DNA of 64,000 nucleotides from assembly GCA_001897745.1 (NCBI GenBank), contig MKUH01000006.1:98482-162481 (forward strand). Reading direction: 5' to 3'. The DNA comes from Candidatus Accumulibacter sp. 66-26. GTDB taxonomy: Bacteria > Pseudomonadota > Gammaproteobacteria > Burkholderiales > Rhodocyclaceae. The notes beneath the pieces were generated by a model. That model worked only from the letters and a program-made list of their open reading frames with translations. It was not told where the DNA came from and searched no databases. The position numbers and the translations under genes were made by a program. The stretch's first letter is position 1; every line of letters starts with the position of its first letter. This document shows, piece after piece, positions 55,747 to 64,000 of this stretch.

Positions 55747-56595
55747 TCAGGGGCGCTGGCGGAACTTGCCGAAGTCGGGCGCGCGTTTTTCCAGCCAGGC
55801 GTTGCGCCCTTCCTGTCCTTCCTCGGTCATGTAGAAGAGGCCGGTGGCGTTGCCGGCCAGTTCCTGAATGCCGGCCAGCCCGTCGGTGTCGGCGTTGAAA
55901 CCGGCCTTGATCATGCGCAGCGCCATCGGCGAGAGCTTGAGCATGTCGCGGCACCAGGCGACGGTTTCCTCTTCGAGCTGCGCGAGCGGTACGACGGTGT
56001 TGACGAGGCCCATCTCGAGTGCGGCCTGCGCGTCGTACTGGCGGCAGAGCAGCCAGATTTCCTTGGCCTTCTTCATGCCGACGGTGCGCGCCATGAGGCC
56101 GGCGCCGAGGCCGGCGTCGAAGCTGCCGACGCGCGGGCCGGTCTGCCCGAAGCGCGCGTTGTCGGCGGCGATGGAGAGGTCGCAGACGAGGTGCAGGACG
56201 TGGCCGCCGCCGATGGCATAGCCGGCGACCATCGCGACCACGGGTTTCGGGCAGCGGCGGATCTGCATCTGCAGGTCGAGCACGTTGAGATGCGGCGTGC
56301 CCTGCGCGTCGTGATAGCCGCCGTCGTCGCCGCGCACCGTCTGGTCGCCGCCCGAGCAGAAGGCTTCGTGGCCGACGCCTGTAAGGATGATGATGCCGAC
56401 CTCGGGGTCGAACTGCGCGCGGTGCATGGCGTCGATCAGCTGCATCACGGTTTCCGGACGGAAGGCGTTGCGCTTCTCGGGGCGGTTGATGGCGATACGG
56501 GCGATGCCTTCGGCGAAGTCGTAGGCGATGTCGGAATAGCCGGAATCGTTGGCGGTAGCGAGGCGAGGTTTCCAGTCGAGTGCGGTGCGGATCAT
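55747..56595 (-). CDS. menB: 1,4-Dihydroxy-2-naphthoyl-CoA synthase
   Basis: 282 residues of the crotonase family. It has [81 protein letters not shown] and the MenB-typical C-terminal [21 protein letters not shown]. It closes the second ring of the naphthoate. It is the first gene of the menBC unit and divergent from the signalling cluster on the right. Confidence 0.95.
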   Translation of the reverse strand: MIRTALDWKPRLATANDSGYSDIAYDFAEGIARIAINRPEKRNAFRPETVMQLIDAMHRAQFDPEVGIIILTGVGHEAFCSGGDQTVRGDDGGYHDAQGTPHLNVLDLQMQIRRCPKPVVAMVAGYAIGGGHVLHLVCDLSIAADNARFGQTGPRVGSFDAGLGAGLMARTVGMKKAKEIWLLCRQYDAQAALEMGLVNTVVPLAQLEEETVAWCRDMLKLSPMALRMIKAGFNADTDGLAGIQELAGNATGLFYMTEEGQEGRNAWLEKRAPDFGKFRQRP

Positions 56596-56758
56596 GAGCG
56601 TGTTCTGTGCGCGGTGGAAGACAGCGGCGAGTATAGCCGCCGGCGCCCGCCAATGATTTGATCCAGTCCGGGGATATTGCGCTGCAGCGTGCAAATGCCG
56701 GCGAGCGGCGCACACTGGAAGCGATCGTCCGGCAAGGACGCGCGCATAAGGAGGCGCT

Positions 56759-56959
56759 GTGCATCGCAGGATACTCAAGGGCGAGCGGCTGGTGGCCACG
56801 TTCGTTTGCGGCTGCGTGCTGTTCAACTATCCGCTGCTTTCCCTGTTCGACCGCGACGTCGAGGTGTTCGGCATTCCGCTGCTCTACGTCTACGTCTTCG
56901 CCGCCTGGGCCGGGCTGATCGCGCTGATGGCCTGGGTCATCGAGCGGCGTACCGAGTAG
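56759..56959 (+). CDS. Small two-segment membrane protein upstream of the SSS-type kinase
   Basis: 66 residues, GTG start at 56759 with a strong AAGGAGG ribosome binding site. Two hydrophobic segments lie at about 10-30 and 38-60. It resembles the small companion proteins found before sodium/solute symporter genes, but the family is not certain. It ends 6 bp before the kinase gene, so it is part of the same operon. Confidence 0.7.
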   Translation: MHRRILKGERLVATFVCGCVLFNYPLLSLFDRDVEVFGIPLLYVYVFAAWAGLIALMAWVIERRTE

Positions 56960-56965
56960 GCGGCG

Positions 56966-59770
56966 ATGCTCGCCAGCCCCGTCATCGTTGCCGCCGCGCT
57001 GCTCTACCTCGGCCTGCTCTTCGCAGTCGCCTGGTGGGGCGACAAGCGCGCCGACGCGGGACGCTCGATCATCGCCAGCCCGACCATCTACGCGCTGTCG
57101 ATGGCCGTCTATTGCACGACCTGGACCTTCTACGGCAGCGTCGGGCGGGCGGCGGTGTCGGGCATCGGCTTCCTGCCGATCTACCTCGGCCCGACGCTGG
57201 TCATGGCGCTCGGCTGGTTCCTGCTGCTCAAGATGATCCGCACGGCGAAGGCCAACCGCATCACCTCGATCGCCGACTTCATCTCCTCGCGCTACGGCAA
57301 GAGCCACCTGCTCGGCGGGCTGGTCACCATCATCGCGGTGATCGGCGTCGTTCCCTACATCGCGCTGCAGCTCAAGGCCGTCTCGGGCAGCGTCAGCATC
57401 CTGCTCAACTATCCGGAAATCGTGATGCCGCACCGCAGCGAGACGGAGCCGGTGTTCGCCGACATGAGTTTCTGGATCGCGCTGATCCTCGCCGCCTTCA
57501 CCATCCTCTTCGGCACCCGCCACCTCGACGCCACCGAGCGCCACGAGGGCATGGTCGCGGCCATCGCGCTCGAATCAGGCGTCAAGCTGCTCGCCTTCCT
57601 CGCCGTCGGGCTGTTCGTCACCTACGGCATGTACGACGGCTTCGCCGACATCGCCGACCGCGTCGCGCAGAACGCCGACCTGCGCCGGCTGAGCGCCGCC
57701 GTGCCCTCGGGGCAGGGCTTCACGAGCTGGTTCTCGCTGACCGTGCTGGCCGGGCTGGCGGTGCTTTTTCTGCCGCGCCAGTTCCAGATCGCCGTCGTCG
57801 AAAACGTGAACGAGGCGCACCTCAAGCGCGCCGCCTGGCTGTTCCCGCTCTACCTGCTGCTGATCAACGTCTTCGTGCTGCCCATCGCGCTCGGCGGCCT
57901 GCTGCACTTCGCCGGGCGGGACGTCGACGCCGACACCTTCGTGCTCACCCTGCCGATGGCGCTGCGCCAGGAAGGGCTGACCCTGCTCGTCTTCATCGGC
58001 GGGCTGTCGGCGGCGACGGGCATGGTCATCGTCGAGACCATCGCGCTGTCGACGATGGTCTGCAACGACCTCGTGATGCCGCTGCTGCTGCGTATGAAGC
58101 GGCTGGCGCTCGACGAGTCGAAGGACCTCTCGCGCGTCCTGCTCGGCATCCGGCGCGGCGCCATCCTCTTCATCCTGCTGCTCGGCTACCTCTATTTCCG
58201 GCTGGCCGGCGAGGCCTACGCGCTGGTCGCCATCGGCCTGATCAGCTTTGCCGCCGTCGCCCAGTTCGCACCGGCCATGATCGGCGGCATGTACTGGCGT
58301 GGCGGCACGCGCGAGGGCGCGCTGGCCGGGCTCTCGGCGGGCTTTCTGGTGTGGGCCTACACCTTGCTGCTGCCGTCCTTCGCCAAGTCGGGCTGGCTGC
58401 CGGCCGACTTCCTGACGCAGGGGCTGTTCGGCACCGAGCTGCTGCTGCCGCAGCAGCTGTTCGGCCTCTCCGGCCACGACGAAATCTCGCACTGCCTGTT
58501 CTGGAGCATGTTCGCCAACATCGGCTGCTACGTCGCGGTATCGCTGCTGCGCGCGCCGACGGCGGCCGAGGCCAGCCAGGCGACGCTTTTCGTCGACGCG
58601 CTCAAGCACGCGCGCCCGGCCGGCGCCGCGCTGTGGCGCGGGCGGGCGGAGATGGCCGACCTGATCGCGCTGGTCGGCCGCTTCCTCGGCCCGCTGCGCG
58701 CGCGCGCCGCCTTCGCCGCCTACGCGCACGAGCGCGGTGCGGCGGGCATCGACGAACTGGAGGCCGACGCCGAGCTCGTGCAGTTCGCCGAATCGCTGCT
58801 CGCCGGCGCCATCGGCAGCGCCTCGGCGCGCGTCATGGTCGCCTCGGTGGCCAAGGAGGAGCCGCTCAGCCTGGCCGAGGTGATGAACATCCTCGACGAG
58901 GCCTCGCAGCTGCGCACCTACAGCCGCGAGCTGGAGCGCAAGTCGGCCGAGCTGACGGCGGCGACGCGCGAGCTGAAGGAGGCCAACGAGCGCCTGCAGG
59001 AGCTCGACCGCCTGAAGGACGATTTCATGTCCTCGGTGACGCACGAGCTGCGCACGCCGCTGACCTCGATCCGCGCCTTTTCCGAAATCCTGTTCGACGA
59101 CCCGAAGATCGGGCTGGCCGACCGCCAGCGCTTCCTCGGCCTGATCGTCAGCGAGACCGAGCGCCTGACGCGCCTCGTCAACCAGACGCTGGACATGGCC
59201 AAGATCGAATCCGGCCACGCCGACTGGCACGCCAGCGAAATCGACCTGAAGGAACTGATCGCGCAGTCGGTGGCGGCGACCAGCCAGCTGTTCACCGAGA
59301 AGGGCGCGCGCATCAAGCTCGACCTGCCCGACGGCCTGCCGCTGATCCGCGCCGACCACGACCGCCTGATCCAGGTGATGTTGAATCTGCTCTCGAATGC
59401 GGTAAAGTTCCTGCCCCCGGATGTCGGACGCGTACGCGTCGGGCTGCGCGAGTGCGCCGGCGGGCTGGAAGTGAGCGTCGCCGACAACGGGCCGGGGATC
59501 GCCCCGGACGATCAGGCGGTGATCTTCGAGAAGTTCCGCCAGGTCGGCGACAGCATGACCGACAAGCCGGCCGGCACCGGCCTCGGTCTGCCGATCAGCC
59601 GGCGCATCGTCGAGCACTTCGGCGGCCGCCTGTGGGTCGAGAGCGCGCCGGGTGCCGGCGCGACCTTCCGCTTCGTCCTGCCGCTGGCGCCGGCCGGCGC
59701 GCTCGATATGGCGGAAGCAACGGAGGCAATGGCGAGGGCGCCCGCGCCGCTGCCGGCGTCCCGGATTTGA
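56966..59770 (+). CDS. Sodium/solute symporter-like sensor histidine kinase (CbrA/CrbS type)
   Basis: 934 residues. About 480 N-terminal residues form a 12-13-segment SSS transporter-like domain (AMAVYCTTWTFYGSVGRAAVSGIGFLPIYLGP; GGMYWRGGTREGA). A cytoplasmic linker with coiled coil (about 645-680) follows, then HisKA with H693 in SSVTHELRTPLTSIRAFSEIL, and HATPase with MLNLLSNAVKF, DNGPGI and GTGLGLPISRRI. This class links a substrate (acetate, histidine and others) to carbon-use regulation. The immediate partner is probably the receiver protein at 59784. There is no PAS domain and no built-in receiver. Confidence 0.92.
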   Translation: MLASPVIVAAALLYLGLLFAVAWWGDKRADAGRSIIASPTIYALSMAVYCTTWTFYGSVGRAAVSGIGFLPIYLGPTLVMALGWFLLLKMIRTAKANRITSIADFISSRYGKSHLLGGLVTIIAVIGVVPYIALQLKAVSGSVSILLNYPEIVMPHRSETEPVFADMSFWIALILAAFTILFGTRHLDATERHEGMVAAIALESGVKLLAFLAVGLFVTYGMYDGFADIADRVAQNADLRRLSAAVPSGQGFTSWFSLTVLAGLAVLFLPRQFQIAVVENVNEAHLKRAAWLFPLYLLLINVFVLPIALGGLLHFAGRDVDADTFVLTLPMALRQEGLTLLVFIGGLSAATGMVIVETIALSTMVCNDLVMPLLLRMKRLALDESKDLSRVLLGIRRGAILFILLLGYLYFRLAGEAYALVAIGLISFAAVAQFAPAMIGGMYWRGGTREGALAGLSAGFLVWAYTLLLPSFAKSGWLPADFLTQGLFGTELLLPQQLFGLSGHDEISHCLFWSMFANIGCYVAVSLLRAPTAAEASQATLFVDALKHARPAGAALWRGRAEMADLIALVGRFLGPLRARAAFAAYAHERGAAGIDELEADAELVQFAESLLAGAIGSASARVMVASVAKEEPLSLAEVMNILDEASQLRTYSRELERKSAELTAATRELKEANERLQELDRLKDDFMSSVTHELRTPLTSIRAFSEILFDDPKIGLADRQRFLGLIVSETERLTRLVNQTLDMAKIESGHADWHASEIDLKELIAQSVAATSQLFTEKGARIKLDLPDGLPLIRADHDRLIQVMLNLLSNAVKFLPPDVGRVRVGLRECAGGLEVSVADNGPGIAPDDQAVIFEKFRQVGDSMTDKPAGTGLGLPISRRIVEHFGGRLWVESAPGAGATFRFVLPLAPAGALDMAEATEAMARAPAPLPASRI

Positions 59771-59783
59771 TGATGGAGGAGCC

Positions 59784-60164
59784 ATGACAACAACGACGAC
59801 AAAAAAAGTGCTGATCGCCGACGATGAACAGAACATCGTCATTTCGCTTGAATTCCTCCTCGGCCGCGAAGGTTTCCAGGTGCTCGTCGCGCAGGACGGC
59901 GAAGAGGCCCTGGCCAAGGCGCGCGCCGAAAAGCCCGATCTCGTGCTGCTCGACGTGATGATGCCGAAGATGAACGGCTTCGACGTCTGCCAGGCGCTGC
60001 GCGCCGACCCCGAGCTGTCCGCCGTGCGCATCCTGATGCTCACCGCCAAGGGGCGCGAGACGGAGGTCAGCAAGGGCCTCGGCCTTGGCGCCGACGCCTA
60101 CATGACGAAGCCGTTCTCGACCAAGGAACTGGTGGTGCAGGTGCGCGCCCTGCTGGGGCTGTAG
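59784..60164 (+). CDS. Single-domain response regulator
   Basis: 126 residues consisting only of a receiver: acidic residues in LIADDEQN, phosphoacceptor D57 in LVLLDVMMPKMNGFDV, T in MLTAKGRE, and the conserved Lys in AYMTKPFSTKEL. With no output domain it may act by protein contact or as a phosphate relay. It lies 13 bp after the kinase and its stop directly precedes the next ATG. Confidence 0.92.
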   Translation: MTTTTTKKVLIADDEQNIVISLEFLLGREGFQVLVAQDGEEALAKARAEKPDLVLLDVMMPKMNGFDVCQALRADPELSAVRILMLTAKGRETEVSKGLGLGADAYMTKPFSTKELVVQVRALLGL

Positions 60165-62405
60165 ATGAGCCCGTCGCGCAAGCTGTGGCTGGCGACGGCG
60201 GGCGTCTGCTTGTTCGTCGCCGTCCTCGTCGGCGCGGTCGGCGCGCTGCTCGTGCTCGGCGGCGCGGGCGTCGATGCCGAAGGCGGCGGGCTGACGCGCG
60301 AGGCCAGCGTCGTCGCCTCGGCGATGCTCGTGCTGGCCGCCTGCGCGCTCGCCTGGTCGGCGCTGCGCAACGCGCATGCGCTCTATCTGCGCGCGCCGCT
60401 GCGCATGGCCGAGGAAGTCGATGCGCTGGTCGGCAACAGCGGCGCGCGCATCGGCGACTACGGCGCGGACGAACTGCGGGCGCTGGCGCAGGCCGTGAAC
60501 CGGCTGGCCGACGAGCGGCAGTCGCTCGAAGGCGACGTCGCGGCGCGCATCGCCGAAGCGCGCGCCTCGCTCGAAGAGGAGCGCAGCCGGCTGGCCGCGC
60601 TGATGGCCGACCTCGAACAGAGCGTCGTCGTCTGCAACCTCGACGGCCGCGTGCTGCTCTACAACCAGCGCGCCCGGCAGGAACTGTCGGCCGACGCCGA
60701 GGGCGGCGGCGCCGAGCTGCTCGGCCTCGGGCGTTCGATCTACACGGTCTTCGACCGCGCGCTGATCGCGCATGCCCTGGAGCGCCTGCAGCAGGCGCGC
60801 GGCGAGCGCGGCGGAATGGCGGGCGCTACCGGCTCGGCGCAGTTCGTCACCGCGACGCGCGCCGGCCGCCTGCTGCGCGCGCACATGTCGCCGGTGCTCG
60901 GCGGCGCGGGCGGCAAGGCGGACGGCGCGGCGACTGCGACGGGTGCGGCCGAGGCCGAGGCCGAGGCGACGGCCGCCGCGCCGATCACCGGTTTCGTGCT
61001 GATCCTCGACGACATCACCGCCGCCAACGAGCGCGACGCGCGGCGCGACGCGCTGATCCAGTCGCTGACCGAGGGCGGACGCGGACCTCTCGGCAACATC
61101 CGCGCCGCCGCCGAGACGCTGGCCGATTTCGGCGACATGGCGCCGGCGCAGCGCGAGCGCTTTCTCGGCGTGGTCCGCGACGAGGCGCGCGCGCTGTCGC
61201 AGCACTTCGAGAAAGCCGCCGCCGCCTTCTCGAACGACCTGCGCGAGCGCTGGCTGATGGAGGAAATGCTCGGCGCCGAATTCGTCGCCGTGGCCATGCG
61301 CCGCATCGCCGAGCACTGCTCGCTGGCGGTCAAGAGCGAGCACGTGGACGAGAGCATCTGGCTGCGCATCGACGGCTTCGGCCTGCTGCAGGCGCTGACC
61401 TTCCTCGCCGCGCGCCTGGAGGACGAGTACGGCGAACGCGAGGTGCGCGAAGTGCGCCTGTCGCTGACGCGCGGCGGCGGGCTGGCGCAGCTCGACCTCG
61501 CGTGGACCGGCACCTCGATGAACAACGAGACGGCGATGACCTGGCAGATGGACGCCATGCGCATCGGCGGCGCGACGAGCAGCCTGAGCGTGGCCGACGT
61601 GGTGCAGCGTTGCAACGGCGAGATCTGGTTCCAGCGCGAGCGTGTTTCGCACCGCGCCTATTTCCGCATTCTGCTGCCCGCCGCCGACGCGCCGCGCGAG
61701 ACGGCGCCGCCGATTCAGCCGATTCTGCCGGCGCGCGGCGGCGACCGTCCGGAATTCTACGACTTCGATCTCTTCGGCTGGTCATCCGGCAGCCACGCGC
61801 TCGACGACCGTCCGCTCGGCGAACTGGCCTACACCGTGTTCGATACCGAAACGACCGGCCTGTCGCCGTCCGAGGGCGACGAGATCATCCAGATCGGCGC
61901 CACGCGCATCGTCAACCGCCGCCTGCTGCGCCACGAATGCATGGATCAGCTGGTCGATCCGCGCCGCCTGCTGTCGCGCGAATCGATCCGCGTGCATGGC
62001 ATCACGCCCGACCTGCTCGCCGGGCAGCCGACCATCGAAACGGTGCTGCCGGCTTTCCACGCCTTCTGCGCCGACACCGTGCTGGTCGCGCACAACGCCG
62101 CCTTCGACATGCGCTTCCTGCAGCTCAAGGAAGCCGCGCTCGGCCTGCGCTTCGACCAGCCGGTGCTCGACACGCTGCTGCTCTCCGCCGTGCTGCATCC
62201 GAACCAGGAGTCGCACCGCCTCGAAGCGATCGCCGAACGCCTCGGCGTGTCGGTGGTCGGCCGCCACACCGCGCTCGGCGACGCGATGGTGACCGGCGAA
62301 GTCTTCCTGAAGATGCTGCCGCTGCTTGCCGCGATGGGCATCCATACCCTGCGCCAGGCGCGCGAGGCGAGCGAGAAGACCTACCATGCCCGCCTCCGCT
62401 ACTAG
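60165..62405 (+). CDS. Membrane-anchored pseudokinase fused to a DnaQ-type DEDDh exonuclease
   Basis: 746 residues. Two membrane segments (about 8-32 and 47-66), a HAMP-like and coiled-coil region (about 75-145), and a PAS-like domain (about 146-290) come first. A histidine-kinase-like region follows in which the usual THELRTPL reads TEGGRGPL, so the phosphoacceptor His is replaced by E303, and the ATP-binding N box is lost. The C-terminus (about 550-735) is a complete 3'-5' exonuclease: D560 and E562 (FDTETTG), D648 (HNAAFDMRF), H701 and D706 (RHTALGD). The exonuclease appears active; the kinase part appears not. Operon position links it to the SSS-type kinase and the CBS-DUF294 protein. Confidence 0.88.
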   Translation: MSPSRKLWLATAGVCLFVAVLVGAVGALLVLGGAGVDAEGGGLTREASVVASAMLVLAACALAWSALRNAHALYLRAPLRMAEEVDALVGNSGARIGDYGADELRALAQAVNRLADERQSLEGDVAARIAEARASLEEERSRLAALMADLEQSVVVCNLDGRVLLYNQRARQELSADAEGGGAELLGLGRSIYTVFDRALIAHALERLQQARGERGGMAGATGSAQFVTATRAGRLLRAHMSPVLGGAGGKADGAATATGAAEAEAEATAAAPITGFVLILDDITAANERDARRDALIQSLTEGGRGPLGNIRAAAETLADFGDMAPAQRERFLGVVRDEARALSQHFEKAAAAFSNDLRERWLMEEMLGAEFVAVAMRRIAEHCSLAVKSEHVDESIWLRIDGFGLLQALTFLAARLEDEYGEREVREVRLSLTRGGGLAQLDLAWTGTSMNNETAMTWQMDAMRIGGATSSLSVADVVQRCNGEIWFQRERVSHRAYFRILLPAADAPRETAPPIQPILPARGGDRPEFYDFDLFGWSSGSHALDDRPLGELAYTVFDTETTGLSPSEGDEIIQIGATRIVNRRLLRHECMDQLVDPRRLLSRESIRVHGITPDLLAGQPTIETVLPAFHAFCADTVLVAHNAAFDMRFLQLKEAALGLRFDQPVLDTLLLSAVLHPNQESHRLEAIAERLGVSVVGRHTALGDAMVTGEVFLKMLPLLAAMGIHTLRQAREASEKTYHARLRY

Positions 62406-63900
62406 CGCCGCGCCGGATTTCGGCGCCGTCGCGCCCTTGTCGGCGAACGCCGCGCTGCGCCATCTGGTGCGCGGCGAGGCGCTGTGGGTGCCGCCCTCGG
62501 CGAGCGTGCGCGAAACGCTGCTGCGTCTGGACGCGGCGGCGGCCGACGCAATCGTCGTCGTCGACCCGCAGTCGCGCGTGCCGCTCGGCATCGTCACGCT
62601 GCGCGACGTGCTGCGCCGCATCGCCATCGAGGCGGCCGGTGCCGCCGAGCTCGATGCGCCGGTCGCCGGCGTGATGACCGCCGCGCCGATCTGCGTGCCG
62701 GCCGACACCACGCTGCACCAGGCCGGCGTGCTCATGGCGCGGCGCGGCGTGCATCACCTGGTGCTGACCGGCGCCGACGGCCGCTACCTCAACGTCGTCG
62801 CACAGACCGACCTCTACGCCGTGCCCGGCGCCCGCGCCAGCGAGCTGGTCGCAGCCATCCTCGCGGCCACGAGCATCGCGGCGCTGGCCGCGCTGGCCGT
62901 CGAGATCCGCGCCTTCGCCGGCCAGCTGCTCGCCGAGCGCGTCGGTGCCGAGGCGATCTGCCAGCGCATCTCGACGCTCAACGACCTGCTCGCCGTGCAG
63001 CTCATCGACATCGTCGCCGAAGGCTTCGAACTGCCCTACGTGCCGTGGTGCTGGCTCGTCTTCGGCTCCGAGGGGCGCCTCGAACAGACGCTGTCCACCG
63101 ACCAGGACAACGGCCTCATCTTCGCCGCCGAGTCGCCGGCCGACGCCGCGCGCCTGCGCGCCGCCTTCCTGCCCTTCGCGCGCGCCGTTAACGATGCGCT
63201 CGACGCCTGCGGCTTTACGCTGTGCAAGGGCGGCATCATGGCCGGCAACGAAGCGTGGTGCCTGTCGGCCGACGAGTGGCGGCAGGCCTTCGGCGGGTGG
63301 ATGCGCAAGGCCGAGCCGCAGGCCCTGCTCAATTCGACGATCTTCTTCGATTTCCGTCCGCTCTACGGGCAGGACGCGCTCGCCGGCGAACTGCGCGACT
63401 GGCTGCTGGCGCGCGCGCCGGATCACCCGATCTTCCTGCGCGCGCTGGTCGGCAACACGCTCGACTGGGCTTCGCCGCTCGGCTGGTGGCAGGGCTTCCG
63501 CTACGATGCCGATCCGCAGCACCCGCACACCATCGACCTCAAGCTGCACGGTGCGCGCCCCTTCGTCGACGCCGCGCGCATCTACGCGCTGGCGCACGGC
63601 GTGCCGGAAACCAACACCGTCGAACGCCTGCGCGCCGCCGCCGCGCGCGACGCGATGCCGGCGCACGAAGCGGCGGCCTTCGTCGACGCCTTTCAGCACA
63701 TCCAGCGCCTGCGCCTCGAACACCAGTTGGGCGGCGGGCACGTGGGCCACGAGGATCATGCATGCGGGGAGGGCGGCGGCGCCTCCAATCGCGTCGATCC
63801 CGACCGCCTGCACGAACTCGACCGCCTGATCCTCAGGGAATCGCTCAAGCAGGCGCGCAGCCTGCAGCAGCGGCTGGCGCGCGACTATTCGCTGGCGTAA
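62386..63900 (+). CDS. CBS-pair protein with DUF294 nucleotidyltransferase-like domain
   Basis: 504 residues. Two CBS domains lie at about 30-150 (IVVVDPQSRVPLGIVTLRDVL; GVHHLVLTGADGRYLNVVAQTDLY). A DUF294 nucleotidyltransferase-like domain follows (GSEGRLEQ at 227-234, TDQDNGLIF at 238-246), then the DUF294 C-terminal helical domain. The family resembles GlnD-type nucleotidyltransferases and is known to neighbour DnaQ-type exonucleases near acetate or symporter genes. CBS domains probably sense adenine nucleotides. The start at 62386 overlaps the exonuclease gene by 20 bp. Confidence 0.88.
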   Translation: MPASATSAAPDFGAVAPLSANAALRHLVRGEALWVPPSASVRETLLRLDAAAADAIVVVDPQSRVPLGIVTLRDVLRRIAIEAAGAAELDAPVAGVMTAAPICVPADTTLHQAGVLMARRGVHHLVLTGADGRYLNVVAQTDLYAVPGARASELVAAILAATSIAALAALAVEIRAFAGQLLAERVGAEAICQRISTLNDLLAVQLIDIVAEGFELPYVPWCWLVFGSEGRLEQTLSTDQDNGLIFAAESPADAARLRAAFLPFARAVNDALDACGFTLCKGGIMAGNEAWCLSADEWRQAFGGWMRKAEPQALLNSTIFFDFRPLYGQDALAGELRDWLLARAPDHPIFLRALVGNTLDWASPLGWWQGFRYDADPQHPHTIDLKLHGARPFVDAARIYALAHGVPETNTVERLRAAAARDAMPAHEAAAFVDAFQHIQRLRLEHQLGGGHVGHEDHACGEGGGASNRVDPDRLHELDRLILRESLKQARSLQQRLARDYSLA

Positions 63901-64000
63901 GGCGGCGCGCGGCGCGTCGGCGGACGCCGTGCGGCCTCGTGAAATTCGTGCCGGGGAAGTGGGCGCGGGCGGGATGAATTCGGGCATGGCGGCGCGGCGG

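Overview
The window is 64 kb of GC-rich, gene-dense chromosome. Its gene content points to a betaproteobacterium of the Rhodocyclales type: rnfABCDGE-nth, aat and bpt side by side, DUF1841 and DUF3079 proteins, tupABC, propionyl-CoA synthetase and a menaquinone pathway. This assignment rests on gene content only, because no rRNA or tRNA gene was seen.

Layout from the left. A PAS sensor runs off the left edge, followed by an HDOD protein. A tungstate transporter (tupABC) is translationally coupled to an NtrC-type regulator and a Cache-HAMP histidine kinase. An aminotransferase and a GspE/PilB-type ATPase follow. At 11.96-13.08 kb lies an integron remnant: an attI-like site and two gene cassettes with attC sites, but no integrase gene. 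Next come a DUF3079 protein, a lipoprotein, fumC and a MoxR/VWA pair. Then an AcuI-type reductase stands opposite the long operon rnfABCDGE-nth-FIST-DUF1841. It is followed by pyrD, a FUSC protein, the N-degron transferases bpt and aat, and an Fe(III) ABC transporter (fbpC, fbpB, fbpA) with Fur-like sites. An NlpC/P60 hydrolase, a second AcuI paralogue, a REC-degenerate GGDEF protein, prpE, an ankyrin protein and a hotdog protein behind a PsrA-like operator lead to the menaquinone genes.

The menaquinone genes occupy two blocks, menEFD (41.3-46.1 kb) and menBC (54.6-56.6 kb). Between them is an island of visibly lower GC with a decayed IS1182-type element, a Zn/Cd/Pb P-type ATPase with its CadR-like regulator, and a copper module (copZ, copA, cueR). 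Three MerR-family promoters with 19-bp spacers can be read directly in the island.

The right end carries a compact signalling cluster: a small membrane protein, a sodium/solute-symporter-like histidine kinase, a lone receiver protein, a membrane-anchored pseudokinase fused to a DnaQ-type DEDDh exonuclease, and a CBS-DUF294 nucleotidyltransferase-like protein. With the integrase-less integron and the tungstate-linked two-component system, this is the most unusual content of the window.
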